From Streptomyces sp. CB01201 (GTDB lineage Bacteria; Actinomycetota; Actinomycetes; Streptomycetales; Streptomycetaceae): DNA of 64,000 nucleotides. A program made the translations under genes and the position numbers. The notes under the pieces were generated by a model, which saw only the letters and a program-made list of their open reading frames with translations, was not told the origin of the DNA and did no database searches. The stretch lies in NCBI RefSeq assembly GCF_002803085.1, contig NZ_NNBJ01000013.1, positions 102,580 to 166,579 of the forward strand, written 5' to 3'. Positions 8,580-17,741 of the stretch are shown here, one piece after another (position 1 is the first letter of the stretch; every line of letters starts with the position of its first letter).

Positions 8580-9602
8580 GTGATGGGCCTTATGCCAGCC
8601 GCCGCACCCCGCCGGACCAGACGCGTGCTCGCGACGGCGGCGGCCGTCGCGGCGCTCCTGGTCGCCGTCCTGCTCTCGCTCGCCGTGGGCGCGCGCCAGA
8701 TCCCGCCGTCGGAGGTGCTCGACGCGCTGTTCGGCGGCGCGCACACGCCCAACGCCGAGGTCGTCCGCGAACTGCGGGTGCCGCGCACCCTGATCGGCCT
8801 GATGGTCGGCGCCGCCCTCGCGGTCGCGGGCACCGTCCTCCAGGGCATCACCCGCAACCCCATCGCCGACCCCGGCATCCTCGGCATCAGCCAGGGCGCC
8901 TCGGTCGGGGTGGTCCTGGCGATCGCGTTCCTCGGCGTGCACACGCTGACCGGGTACGTGTGGTTCGCGTTCGCGGGCGCGGGCATCGCCTCCGTCGTGG
9001 TGTACGCCATCGCCTCCAGCGGGCGCGGCGGTGCGACCCCGGTGAAACTCGCGCTCGGCGGGGCCGCGATCAACGCGCTGCTCGTGTCCGTGACGATGGG
9101 CGTGCTCACCACGAAGGCCGCGGCGCTCGACGAGTTCCGCTTCTGGCAGGTCGGTTCGCTCGCCGGCCGCGATGCCCAAGTCGCCCACCAGATCTGGCCG
9201 TTCCTGCTCGTCGGGGTCGTCCTGGTCGCCTGGGTGGCGCGCGGCCTCGACGCGCTCGCGCTCGGCGAGGACGTCGCGAAGGGCCTCGGCCAGAACGTCG
9301 CCACGGTCCGCGTCCTGGGCGGCATCGGGGCGACCGTCCTGACCGGCGTCGGGGTGGCGGCGGCCGGGCCGATCGCCTTCATCGGCCTCGCGATCCCGCA
9401 CATCGCCCGCGCCATCGTGGGCAGCGACCACCGCTGGGTGCTGCCGATGGCGGCGCTCGTGGGCCCGGTGATGCTGCTCGTGGCCGACACCGCCGGCCGG
9501 ATCGTGTTCCCGCCGAGCGAGATCCCGGCGGGCGTGATGACCGCCCTGATCGGCGTGCCGTTCCTGGTCACGCTGGTCCGCAGGAAGGCGGTGCCGGCAT
9601 GA
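8580..9602 (+). CDS. Ferric-siderophore ABC transporter permease (FecCD family), first
   Basis: A 340-residue membrane protein of the FecCD/BtuC family, with around nine to ten helices. Family marks are RNPIADPGILGISQGAS near residues 93-109 and GPIAFIGLAIPHIAR near 262-276, which precedes the loop contacting the ATPase. It should form half of the channel that takes ferric siderophores across the membrane. It opens a run of importer genes (permease, permease, ATPase, binding protein) and is preceded by an iron-box-like sequence, so iron repression is likely. Its stop overlaps a 21-codon frame. Confidence 0.92.
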   Translation: MMGLMPAAAPRRTRRVLATAAAVAALLVAVLLSLAVGARQIPPSEVLDALFGGAHTPNAEVVRELRVPRTLIGLMVGAALAVAGTVLQGITRNPIADPGILGISQGASVGVVLAIAFLGVHTLTGYVWFAFAGAGIASVVVYAIASSGRGGATPVKLALGGAAINALLVSVTMGVLTTKAAALDEFRFWQVGSLAGRDAQVAHQIWPFLLVGVVLVAWVARGLDALALGEDVAKGLGQNVATVRVLGGIGATVLTGVGVAAAGPIAFIGLAIPHIARAIVGSDHRWVLPMAALVGPVMLLVADTAGRIVFPPSEIPAGVMTALIGVPFLVTLVRRKAVPA

Positions 9603-9664
9603 GCGGCACCGAAGCACTCGACCCGCAGGCCCCCCGGCCCCTCGCGAAGGCGGTCCCCGCATGA
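9599..9664 (+). CDS. Possible 21-residue coupling ORF between the two permease genes
   Basis: An ATG at 9599 overlaps the first permease stop in an ATGA, and this frame ends in a TGA that overlaps the ATG of the second permease (9661), again as ATGA. The peptide would be MSGTEALDPQAPRPLAKAVPA, split here as MSGTEALDPQ and APRPLAKAVPA, with no hydrophobic or known motif. The exact overlap at both ends suggests translational coupling across the 58-bp gap, rather than a functional peptide. It could also be chance. Confidence 0.4.
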   Translation: MSGTEALDPQAPRPLAKAVPA

Positions 9665-10728
9665 GCGCCCTCTCCTCGGCCGGGCCGCGCGTACGCCCCG
9701 CCGGATACGCCGTCGTGCGGGCCGGCCGGGCCGCCTTCCTGCTGCACCGCAGGGCGGCGGCGGTGGGCGGCTGCCTCCTCGCCCTGCTGGCCGCGCTCTG
9801 CGTCGCCTACCTCTGCGTCGGCGAGAGCTTCGTGCCGCCCGGCGACGTGCTCAAGGTGCTGACCGGCCAGGACTCGGACGCCGAACTCGTCGTCAACACC
9901 CTGCGGCTGCCCCGCATGGTGGTGGGCCTGATGGTCGGCGCCGCGTTCGGCATCGCGGGCGGACTCATCCAGACCGTCGCCCGCAACCCGCTGGCCAGCC
10001 CCGACATCATCGGCATCAGCCAGGGCGCCTCCGCGCTGACCGTGGGCGCGATGACGTTCGGCGTCACCTCGTACACCGTGCTGCCGTATCTGTCCGTCGT
10101 CGGCGGAATTCTGGCGGCGGCGCTCGTGTACGTCTTCGCCTGGCGCGGCGGGCTGCACGCCACGCGCTTCGTCCTGATCGGCATCGGCTTCGCGATCGCG
10201 CTGCGCTCGATCACCACCCTGTTCATGACCAAGGGCGACTATCTGGTCGCCCAGCAGGCCCAGATCTGGATGACCGGCTCGCTCAACGGGCGCGGCTGGG
10301 ACGAGGCCGCGCCGCTCGGCTGGGTGCTGCTCGCGCTGGTGCCGGCCGTGCTGTGGGCGGCCCGCGCCCAGCGCACGGTCTCCCTCGACGACGACACCGC
10401 GACCGCGCTCGGCGTGCGGCTCGGGCGGGTGCGGCTCGGCCTGGTCGTGATCGGCGTGATCCTGGCGTCGGTCGCCACCGGCGCGGCCGGGCCGGTCGAC
10501 TTCGTGGCGCTGCTCGCGCCGCAGATCGCCCGACGGATGACCCGTACCGCCCAAATACCCTTGTTCTGCTCGGCGTTGACGGGCGCGGTGATCGTCGTGC
10601 TCGCCGATCTGCTCGCCCGCAAGCTGTTCTCGCCGACCGAGCTGCCGGTGGGCGTGCTCACCGCCGTGATCGGCGCCCCGTATCTGATCTGGCTGATCGT
10701 GCGCAGCCGTACGACTGGAGGAAAGTAG
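9661..10728 (+). CDS. Ferric-siderophore ABC transporter permease (FecCD family), second
   Basis: A 355-residue FecCD-family permease, the partner of the upstream one. It contains RNPLASPDIIGISQGAS near residues 104-120 and GPVDFVALLAPQIARRM near 278-294, the same two family motifs. The Arg-rich N-terminus before the first helix (about 40 residues) is typical of the second subunit in such Streptomyces importers. The ATPase gene starts directly after its TAG with zero gap, so the genes are co-transcribed. The siderophore cannot be inferred from the permease. Confidence 0.92.
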   Translation: MSALSSAGPRVRPAGYAVVRAGRAAFLLHRRAAAVGGCLLALLAALCVAYLCVGESFVPPGDVLKVLTGQDSDAELVVNTLRLPRMVVGLMVGAAFGIAGGLIQTVARNPLASPDIIGISQGASALTVGAMTFGVTSYTVLPYLSVVGGILAAALVYVFAWRGGLHATRFVLIGIGFAIALRSITTLFMTKGDYLVAQQAQIWMTGSLNGRGWDEAAPLGWVLLALVPAVLWAARAQRTVSLDDDTATALGVRLGRVRLGLVVIGVILASVATGAAGPVDFVALLAPQIARRMTRTAQIPLFCSALTGAVIVVLADLLARKLFSPTELPVGVLTAVIGAPYLIWLIVRSRTTGGK

Positions 10729-11541
10729 ATGACCAGCCGGCTGACGGCCCGTGAGCTGACCCTCGCCTATGAGGACCGGACCGTCGTGCACGGCCTCGAC
10801 CTCGCGGTGCCGGACGGGCGGGTGACGGTGATCGTCGGCCCCAACGCCTGTGGAAAGTCGACCACGTTGCGCGCGCTGGGCCGCCTGCTCAAGCCGCGGG
10901 GCGGCGCGGTGCTCCTCGACGGTACGGAGCTGGCGCGCATCCCCACCAAGCGGATCGCCCAGGCGATCGGCCTGCTTCCGCAGTCGCCCGTGGCGCCGGA
11001 GGCGATCACCGTGGCCGACCTGGTCTCGCGCGGACGCCAGCCGCACCAGCACTGGTGGCAGCAGTGGTCGGACGCGGACGAGCGGGCGGTCACCGACGCG
11101 ATGGACCGCACGGACGTGACGGCCCTCGCCGACCGCCCGGTCGACGAGCTGTCGGGCGGCCAGCGCCAGCGGGTGTGGATCGCGATGGCCCTGGCCCAGG
11201 AGACGGACGTCCTCCTGCTCGACGAGCCGACGACCTATCTGGACATCTCCCATCAGGTCGAAGTCATGGACCTGGTACGGCAGTTGAACCACGAGCGGGG
11301 CCGTACGGTGGTGATGGTCCTGCACGATCTCAACCAGGCCGCGCGGTACGCCGACCACCTCGTGGCGATGAAGGCGGGGCGGATCGTCGCCGAGGGGCGC
11401 CCCGAGGAGGTGGTGACGGCGGAACTCGTACGCGAGGTGTTCGGCCTGGACTCGGTGGTGGTCCCGGACCCGGTGACGGGCTCGCCCCTGGTGGTGCCCG
11501 GCGCCCCCTACGCACCCCCGAAGGAGAGGATTCCCGGATGA
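10729..11541 (+). CDS. Ferric-siderophore ABC transporter ATP-binding protein
   Basis: A 270-residue ABC ATPase of the FecE/FepC type. Walker A is GPNACGKST near residues 38-46, with Cys in the usual Gly/Ser position. The signature LSGGQRQR lies near 140, Walker [13 protein letters not shown] near 158-169, and the H-loop His is in VLHDLNQA. It should drive the two upstream permeases from the cytoplasmic face. ATG 10729 follows the permease stop directly and GAGGAAAG gives a ribosome-binding site. Its TGA overlaps the start of the binding-protein gene in an ATGA. Confidence 0.94.
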   Translation: MTSRLTARELTLAYEDRTVVHGLDLAVPDGRVTVIVGPNACGKSTTLRALGRLLKPRGGAVLLDGTELARIPTKRIAQAIGLLPQSPVAPEAITVADLVSRGRQPHQHWWQQWSDADERAVTDAMDRTDVTALADRPVDELSGGQRQRVWIAMALAQETDVLLLDEPTTYLDISHQVEVMDLVRQLNHERGRTVVMVLHDLNQAARYADHLVAMKAGRIVAEGRPEEVVTAELVREVFGLDSVVVPDPVTGSPLVVPGAPYAPPKERIPG

Positions 11542-12488
11542 CCCTTCCCCGCCGTGGCGTGCTGCTCGGCGCGCCGGTGCTGGCACTGGCGGCCTGCACG
11601 CCGTCGGGCCGCTCCAACTCCCCTGCCGAGGGCGGCAGTTCACATGTCATGAAGACCGTGATGGGAGACGTACGGGTCACGTCCCGTCCGGAGCGGGTCG
11701 TCGTCCTCGACACGGCGGAACTCGACTCGGCGATCACGCTCGGCGTCCGCCCGGTCGGCGCGACGCACACGGACGCCGCCTCCGGGTTCCTCGACTACCT
11801 CCCCAAGGACCGGCTCGCCGGGATCAGGGACGTGGGCGCGATGTTGAACCCCGGCCTGGAGTCCGTCGCGGCGCTGAAGCCGGACCTGATCCTGACCAGC
11901 AAGGTGCGGCACGGGGACAAGTACGGGGATCTGTCGAAGATCGCGCCGACGGTGATGACGGAGTCCACGGGCTACCCCTGGAAGCAGAACTTCCAGGTGC
12001 ACGCACAGGCGCTGGGGCGGGTGTCCGAGGCGGCGCGGGTGACGGCCGCATACGGTTCGCGGGTACGGGAGTTGACCGCGCGGCTCGGCGGCCCCGCCAA
12101 GGCGGCGGCACTGAAGGTGAACGTCGTACGGTTCGTCGAGGGCGCGGACATCCGCATCTACGAGCGGCAGAACTTCATCGCGACGATCCTGGCGGACGTG
12201 GGCCTCGGGCGGCCGGCGGTCGTCGACCAGGCGAAGGGCGGGTTCGCGTACGAGGTGAGCCCCGAGCGGATCGATCTCGCGGCGGCGGACGTGATCTTCT
12301 ACGCGACGTACGGCGACCCGGGGAAGGCGGGGGCGCCCCGGACGCTGGCCGGCTCCCTGTGGAAGGGGTTGGCCGCGGTGCGGGCGGGGCGGGCGCACGG
12401 GGTGGACGACCAGCTCTGGATCCAGGGCATCGGTTACACCGCTGCCGATCAAGTGCTGCGTGAACTTGCCGAGTTGCTCCCGCGCTGA
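11538..12488 (+). CDS. Iron-siderophore substrate-binding lipoprotein
   Basis: A 316-residue binding protein of the FecB/FhuD class. The short signal peptide [20 protein letters not shown] ends in the lipobox LAAC, so the protein should be anchored on the outer face of the membrane and pass ferric siderophores to the permeases. The mature part has the [20 protein letters not shown] start of the Fe-siderophore fold and ends with the helical half typical of the family. It overlaps the ATPase gene by 4 bp, which makes it the last gene of the importer operon. Mosaic repeats begin right after its stop. Confidence 0.93.
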   Translation: MTLPRRGVLLGAPVLALAACTPSGRSNSPAEGGSSHVMKTVMGDVRVTSRPERVVVLDTAELDSAITLGVRPVGATHTDAASGFLDYLPKDRLAGIRDVGAMLNPGLESVAALKPDLILTSKVRHGDKYGDLSKIAPTVMTESTGYPWKQNFQVHAQALGRVSEAARVTAAYGSRVRELTARLGGPAKAAALKVNVVRFVEGADIRIYERQNFIATILADVGLGRPAVVDQAKGGFAYEVSPERIDLAAADVIFYATYGDPGKAGAPRTLAGSLWKGLAAVRAGRAHGVDDQLWIQGIGYTAADQVLRELAELLPR

Positions 12489-13309
12489 CGTCCCTGGGGG
12501 GGTTGCCTGCCCACCCACCCGCCCGTTACCCGGGGTTGGTAGGCCCCGGGCCCCCCTGGGGCTCCGCCCCAGACCCCGGGAGGCTTGCCCACCCTCCCCC
12601 AAGCTCTTAATGAGCAGGGGGGACCCCCATCCCGTGCGGCGGGGTTGAAGGGCTCGGGCCCTGGGGCTGCGCCCCAGACCCCCTGAGGGGCTGCGCCCCT
12701 CGAACCCCCGTCGCGCCTGAACGGCGCTCGTCCTCAAACGCCGGACAGGCTGAGGATGCCGATGCGGGCCAGCACCGAGGCATTCGGGGCCACCTACAGG
12801 GGCGCGAGGAACTGCGCGAGAAGCGACCACGACCCGCGGACGAAAACGGATCTTTGGGGGCGCGGGGAACGGCGCGAGAAGCGGCCACGGTCCGCAGACG
12901 GAAACGGGTTGGGGGCGCGAGGAACTGCGCGACCAACCACGCACGGTGCGAGGCCGACAGAGGGTTAGGGGCGCGGGGAACTGCGCGACCAACCACGCAC
13001 GGTGCGAGGCCGACAGAGGGTTAGGGGCGCGGGGAACTGCGCGACCAACCACGCACGGTGCGAGGCCGACAGGGGGTTGGGGGCGCGGGGAACTGCGCGA
13101 CCAGCCACGCACGGTCCGCACCCGAAACAAACGGGGCCCGGGGCGCAGCCCTTGGGAAGCCACCCCCATTCCACCCCCGGAGGGTTACGGGAAGGGGCGG
13201 GGAGGGGCAAAACCCCCGGGGCCCGGGGCGAAGCCCCAGCGCACCCCGGCCAGCCGGACCGCCCTCCCCGGCACCACAAGGCGGAGCCCCCGCACACCCG
13301 CCCACCCCC
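12489..13309. repeat. Intergenic mosaic repeat between convergent genes (B-A-C) with 56-bp tandem copies
   Basis: The 821 bp hold no supported gene. After short GGGGCTCCGCCCC-type hairpins comes module B in reverse (about 12690-12775, CGCTCGTCCTCAAACGCCGG). Module A follows (about 12795-13115): five or so copies of a unit containing GGGGCGCGGGGAACTGCGCG, of which the last three repeat with a strict 56-bp period (12965, 13021, 13077). Module C (about 13135-13245) contains CACCCCCGGAGGGTTACGGG and GGGGCGAAGCCCC. The element lies between two stop codons and could terminate both transcripts. Confidence 0.75.
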
Positions 13310-14425
13310 TCAGCGCACGCCCCGCTGAGACCGCCAGACCAGGAACGACGCCGACCCCACCGCCGCGATCCGGATCAGCCACGGCCACATCCCCGACAGG
13401 GCAACCCCCATCTCGCCCTGGGCGATCGGATCGCCCCAGCGGCCGTCCTGGCGGCCCCAGAGCCACACCAAGCCCCCCACCAGCGTGAGGCCGGGCACCC
13501 CGAAGACCGCCCACTTCGACTCCGCGGGGGTCAGCCGCCGGGACGCGTACGCCAGGAGCCAGCCCGCGCCCAGAGCCAGCCACAGGCCGAACAGCGCGCC
13601 CGCCACGAGCAGCGCCGCCGCGAGGAGCAGGAGGGGGTTCGACAGCGCGGCGGCCCGGCTCCTGGCGGGGCGGCGCAGACGCAGGCGGCGGCGCCGCAGA
13701 GGGGGCGCCTCGACGAGATCGACGTCCTCCGAGCCATCCTTGCTCTTGCCCTTGCCCTCGGCATCGCCCTCGCCCTCGCCATCCGCGTCCCCGTCCGCAT
13801 CCCCCTCCCCCTCCTCGTCCTCGTCCTCCACCGGCGGCCGCAGTATCTCCGGGATCTCGACCCCGCCGACGAACCCCGCGACGGAGTCGCCCCCGAGCGG
13901 GCCGGGCGGCCCCAGCCGCCACCAGTCGGGCTCGTCGCCCTGGCGGCCGAGTTCGTCCATCCCGGCGAGGTGCGGCGGCGCCGGGACCGAGGGCGCGGGA
14001 GGCTCCTCCGCCACCTCACGCCGACGCGGCCGCGGCACGCGTTTGGTCCGCCCCGGGAAGAGCCGGTCCCGCTGGACCGGCACAGCCCGCTCCGAGGCGG
14101 GCGACCGCTCCGGGACGGCGTACGACGCGCCGGAAGAGGAACCGGATGAAGAGGAAGGCGCCGCGGGAGGGGAGGGCGCGCCCAGGTCGAGGCCCGCGCC
14201 GGAGGCGGCCCGTTCCACCAGCTCCTCCGGCGTGCCGAACCGCCCGAGCACCCGCCGTACCGTCGCCGGGGTTTCCGTCCCGTACTTCGCCCGCTGCCGG
14301 TCGATCTCGTTGCGCAGCGACGACACCAGGCGCCTCCGGTCCCCGGAGGGCAGTTGCCGCTGTTGGGCCAGGTCGCCGACCCGGCTCAGATAGTCGTAGA
14401 CCAGCTGGTCGCTCTCGATCCCCAC
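13310..14425 (-). CDS. Membrane protein with acidic low-complexity region
   Basis: A 371-residue protein. Residues 1-70 (GIESDQLVYDYLSRVGDLAQ through RRVLGRFGTPEELVERA) form a helical domain like the small cytoplasmic N-terminal domain of some actinobacterial membrane proteins. A long disordered stretch follows, ending in an acidic repeat (EDEDEEGEGDADGDADGEGE) and an Arg patch. The last ~115 residues contain about four hydrophobic segments. GTG 14425 is preferred because GAGGGG lies about 8 nt upstream; the frame is open far beyond it but antisense to the next gene. Divergent from the helicase-associated gene. No function is recognised. Confidence 0.75.
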   Translation of the reverse strand: MGIESDQLVYDYLSRVGDLAQQRQLPSGDRRRLVSSLRNEIDRQRAKYGTETPATVRRVLGRFGTPEELVERAASGAGLDLGAPSPPAAPSSSSGSSSGASYAVPERSPASERAVPVQRDRLFPGRTKRVPRPRRREVAEEPPAPSVPAPPHLAGMDELGRQGDEPDWWRLGPPGPLGGDSVAGFVGGVEIPEILRPPVEDEDEEGEGDADGDADGEGEGDAEGKGKSKDGSEDVDLVEAPPLRRRRLRLRRPARSRAAALSNPLLLLAAALLVAGALFGLWLALGAGWLLAYASRRLTPAESKWAVFGVPGLTLVGGLVWLWGRQDGRWGDPIAQGEMGVALSGMWPWLIRIAAVGSASFLVWRSQRGVR

Positions 14426-14535
14426 GCGCGTTTCCCCTCCGCGAGCCCGCCCCGCGGCCACCTGCGAGCCGCCGTCCGCCGGTCCGGTCGCGTTTCGGAC
14501 CCCGGCTACGGGTCCTGACGGTAGCGCGCACGGGC

Positions 14536-14541
14536 TACCGT
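14536..14541 (+). promoter_or_regulatory. -10 element (TACCGT) of the helicase-associated gene
   Basis: TACCGT lies seven bases before an in-frame ATG (14549) and 40 before GTG 14582. Transcription from it would give either a leaderless ATG start or a leader of about 33 nt carrying the AGGAGG site. Confidence 0.45.
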
Positions 14542-14581
14542 GGGGCGGATGGGGACCGGCGAGCGCAATCAGGAGGCGCAC

Positions 14582-17065
14582 GTGCCCGAAGGATCGACCG
14601 GCGCTACGGACAGAGCTGACGCGGCAGCGCGCACCGCCGCCTCGGCACCCCGTACCCTCGCCGAGTCCCTGCGCGCCCGCCCCGACGAATCCCTCGCCGC
14701 GCTGCTGCGGACCCGCCCCGATCTGCTCAGCCCGGTGCCGGGCGACCTCACGCAGCTGGCCACCCGGGCCGGCACCCGGGCCTCCGTCGTCCGGGCCCTG
14801 GAGCGGCTGGACACGTTCGCGCTCCAGACCGCGCAGGTCCTCGCGGTGGCCCCGGACCCGGCACCGTACGACGCCGTACGCGAGCTGCTCGCCGGGGACG
14901 ACGGCGACCCGGAGGTCGAGGCCGCGCTGCCCGGCGCGCTCGCCGCGCTGCGCGAACAGGCCCTGGTGTGGGGCGGCGACGACCGGCTGCGCCTGGTGCG
15001 CACCGCCCGCGAACTGCTCGCGCCCTCCCCCACGCATCCCTCGCCCACCGGTCTCGGCCCGACCGTCGCCGAGGCGACCTCGGGGATGTCGCCGGGGCGC
15101 GTCCAGGAGATCCTCCAGGCCGCCGGGCTCCCGGCCACGCACGATCCGGTGTCCGCGGTCGCCGCGCTGACCGCGCTGTTCACCGACCGCACGCGGATGG
15201 CGGAGCTGCTCGACAGCGCTCCGGCCGGCGCATTGACCGTCCTGGACCGTCTGGTGTGGGGCCCGCCGTACGGCGAGGTGTCCGCCGATCCGCCGCCCCC
15301 GGTGCGCTGGCTGCGCGACCACGGCCTGCTGCTCCCGGCGACCGCGCGCACCCTGGTGCTGCCGCGCGAGGTCGCCCTGCATCTGCGCGCCGGGCGCGCG
15401 CACCGCACCACCGAACCGGTGCCGCCCGCCGTCGCGCCGCTGCGCGAGTACCGTCCACAGGTTGTGGACGCGACCGCCGCGGGCCAGGCGTTCACCGCGC
15501 TCACCACCGTCGAGGACCTGCTCGCCGAATGGAACGAGGGCGGCCCCGCCGTGCTGCGCGCCGGCGGTCTGTCCGTACGGGACCTCAAGCGCACCGCGAC
15601 CGCCCTGGACAGCAGCGAGCCGATCGCCGCGTTCTGGCTCGAACTCGCTTACGCGGCAGGCCTGTTGGCGTCCGACGGCGAGGCGGACGAGCGCTATGCG
15701 CCGACCCCCGAGTACGACGACTGGCTGGAGCTGCCGCCCGCCGAACGCTGGTCCCGGCTCGCCGTGGCCTGGCTGGGCGCCACCCGTACCGCCGGGCTCG
15801 TCGGCGAACAGGACGCCAAGGGCCGCACCCTCGCCGCGCTCGGCCCCGACCTCGACCGCTCGCCGGCGCCCGAGGTCCGCCGCCGCGTACTGACCCTGCT
15901 CACCACGCTGCCCGAGGCCACCTCGCCCGACCCCGCGTCGCTGCTCGCCCGGCTGCGCTGGGAGCACCCGGCCCGCAGCGGACCCGAGGACCTGCGCTCG
16001 CGGCTCGCCCAATGGGCCCTGTCCGAGGCCGAGTTGATCGGTGTGACCGGCCGGGGCGCGCTCACCACGCACGGCCGCACGCTGCTGGCCCCGGCCGCCG
16101 GCCCGGCCGAACGCGGGGCACTCGGCGTGCTCGCCGCGCAGGCGCTCGCCCCGCACCTGCCCGAACCCGTCGACCACGTCCTGCTCCAGGCGGACCTGAC
16201 GGCGGTCGCGCCGGGGCCGCTGCGGCGTCCGCTGGCGGCCATGCTGGGGGTGCTCGCGGACATCGAGTCCAAGGGCGGCGCGACGGTCTACCGCTTCACG
16301 GCGGGCTCGGTGCGCCGCGCACTCGACGCCGGGCAGACCGCCTCCGACCTGCAAGCCTTCCTGACCGAGCACAGCCGTACGCCGGTGCCGCAGCCGCTCA
16401 GCTACCTCATCGACGACGTGGCCCGCAGACACGGGCACCTGCGGGTGGGCGCCGCTTCGGCGTACGTACGCTGCGACGACGAGGCGATGCTGGGCGAGAT
16501 CCTGGCCGACCGGCGCAGCCAGGCCCTGCGCCTGCGCCGGCTCGCCCCGACGGTCCTGGCCACCACGGCCGAGCCGGGCGCGCTGCTCGACGGGCTGCGT
16601 TCGATGGGCTACGCCCCGGCCGCCGAATCCGCCGAGGGCGACGTCCTGATCACCCGTGCCGACGCCCGCCGCACCCCGCGCCGCACGGCCCCCGTGCCGG
16701 TCCCGGACGGGCCGCCGCTGCCCGACGAGACACTGCTCGACGCGGCGGTACGGGCGATCCGGGCGGGGGACACGGCGGCCACGGTCGTCCGCAAGGACCA
16801 ACCCGAGACGGCCCGCACGGACGGCTCGCTCCCGCGCACCTCACCGGCGGAGACGCTGGCTACGGTGCAGGCGGCGGCGATGACGGGCTCGGCGGTGTGG
16901 ATCGGCTACGTCAACGCGGAGGGCTCCGCCAGTCAGCGGGTCATCGCGCCGGTGCGGGTGGAGGGCGGGTTCGTCACCGCGTACGACCACACGGCGGACG
17001 AGGTTCGTACGTATCCGCTCCACCGCATCACCGGCGTGGCCGAACTCGCCGACGACCCGGCGTAA
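14582..17065 (+). CDS. Helicase-associated (XPB-like) domain protein
   Basis: An 827-residue cytoplasmic protein of the actinobacterial family annotated as helicase-associated or helicase C-terminal domain protein; its C-terminal region resembles the N-terminal domain of XPB/Ssl2. There are no Walker motifs, so it is not itself a helicase. The N-terminus SLRARPDESLAALLRTRPDL begins a winged-helix-rich region; the region VDHVLLQADLTAVAPGPL is typical; the end (GSAVWIGYVNAEGSASQRV near 770-795) is a WYL-like strand-rich domain. GTG 14582 has AGGAGG five bases before it. The XPB helicase gene is 3 kb downstream, and the two probably act together in DNA repair or transcription. Confidence 0.78.
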   Translation: MPEGSTGATDRADAAARTAASAPRTLAESLRARPDESLAALLRTRPDLLSPVPGDLTQLATRAGTRASVVRALERLDTFALQTAQVLAVAPDPAPYDAVRELLAGDDGDPEVEAALPGALAALREQALVWGGDDRLRLVRTARELLAPSPTHPSPTGLGPTVAEATSGMSPGRVQEILQAAGLPATHDPVSAVAALTALFTDRTRMAELLDSAPAGALTVLDRLVWGPPYGEVSADPPPPVRWLRDHGLLLPATARTLVLPREVALHLRAGRAHRTTEPVPPAVAPLREYRPQVVDATAAGQAFTALTTVEDLLAEWNEGGPAVLRAGGLSVRDLKRTATALDSSEPIAAFWLELAYAAGLLASDGEADERYAPTPEYDDWLELPPAERWSRLAVAWLGATRTAGLVGEQDAKGRTLAALGPDLDRSPAPEVRRRVLTLLTTLPEATSPDPASLLARLRWEHPARSGPEDLRSRLAQWALSEAELIGVTGRGALTTHGRTLLAPAAGPAERGALGVLAAQALAPHLPEPVDHVLLQADLTAVAPGPLRRPLAAMLGVLADIESKGGATVYRFTAGSVRRALDAGQTASDLQAFLTEHSRTPVPQPLSYLIDDVARRHGHLRVGAASAYVRCDDEAMLGEILADRRSQALRLRRLAPTVLATTAEPGALLDGLRSMGYAPAAESAEGDVLITRADARRTPRRTAPVPVPDGPPLPDETLLDAAVRAIRAGDTAATVVRKDQPETARTDGSLPRTSPAETLATVQAAAMTGSAVWIGYVNAEGSASQRVIAPVRVEGGFVTAYDHTADEVRTYPLHRITGVAELADDPA

Positions 17066-17741
17066 CCCCTCCAGGGGCTTGCCCCCTCTCTGCCCCCGGG
17101 CTGAACCCCGGCTCCCCGGGGCTCCGCCCCAGACCCCGGCGGATCTACCCACCCACCCGCCCGTATGCCCAGGGTTGGAGAGGCCCGACCCCTGGGGCTC
17201 CGCCCCAGACCCCGTTCGCGCCTAAAGGGCGCTCGTCCTCAAACGCCGGACCGGCTGAAATGCCCGGTGCGGGCCCGCACCAAGGCTTTTAGGGGCGCGG
17301 GGAACTGCGCGAGAAGCGATCACGGTCCGCAGACGGAAACGGGGTTGGGGGCGCGGGGAACTGCGCGACCAGCCACGCACGGCCCGCAGACGGAAACGGG
17401 GTTGGGGGCGCGGGGAACTGCGCGACCAGCCACGCACGGCCCGCAGACGGAAACGGGGTTGGGGGCGCGGGGAACTGCGCGACCAGCCACGCACGGCCCG
17501 CAGACGGAAACGGGGTTGGGGGCGCGGGGAACTGCGCGACCAGCCACGCACGGCCCGCAGGCGAATCAGGGGCCCGGCGCGCAGCCCCGGAAGGTCGCCC
17601 ACGCCGCCCTTCACCCCCGGAGGGTTGCGGGAAGGGGCGGGGAGGGGCCAAATCCCCGGGGCCTGGGGCAGAGCCCCAGCAGCCCACACCCGCCCGGCCG
17701 CCCGGCCGCCCGGCCGCCCGGCCGCCCGGCCGCCCAACGAG
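17066..17741. repeat. Intergenic mosaic repeat between convergent genes (B-A-C) with 57-bp tandem array
   Basis: The 676 bp hold no supported gene. Module B in reverse lies at about 17210-17275, then module A as a head-to-tail array with an exact 57-bp period (landmarks 17288, 17345, 17402, 17459, 17516). The last four units are almost identical and the first diverges. Module C follows at about 17575-17690. An 8-bp repeat (GCCCGGCC, about five copies, 17691-17734) ends it just before the stop of the SPFH gene. Confidence 0.8.

Noticed and set aside
13310-16801. A 1163-codon minus-strand frame spanning two loci
   Set aside because: Only the part up to 14425 has codon bias and a ribosome-binding site; the rest is antisense to the helicase-associated gene and is a high-GC shadow frame.
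17289-17570. CRISPR-like array
   Set aside because: The units are contiguous and nearly identical along all 57 bp; there are no variable spacers and no cas genes.
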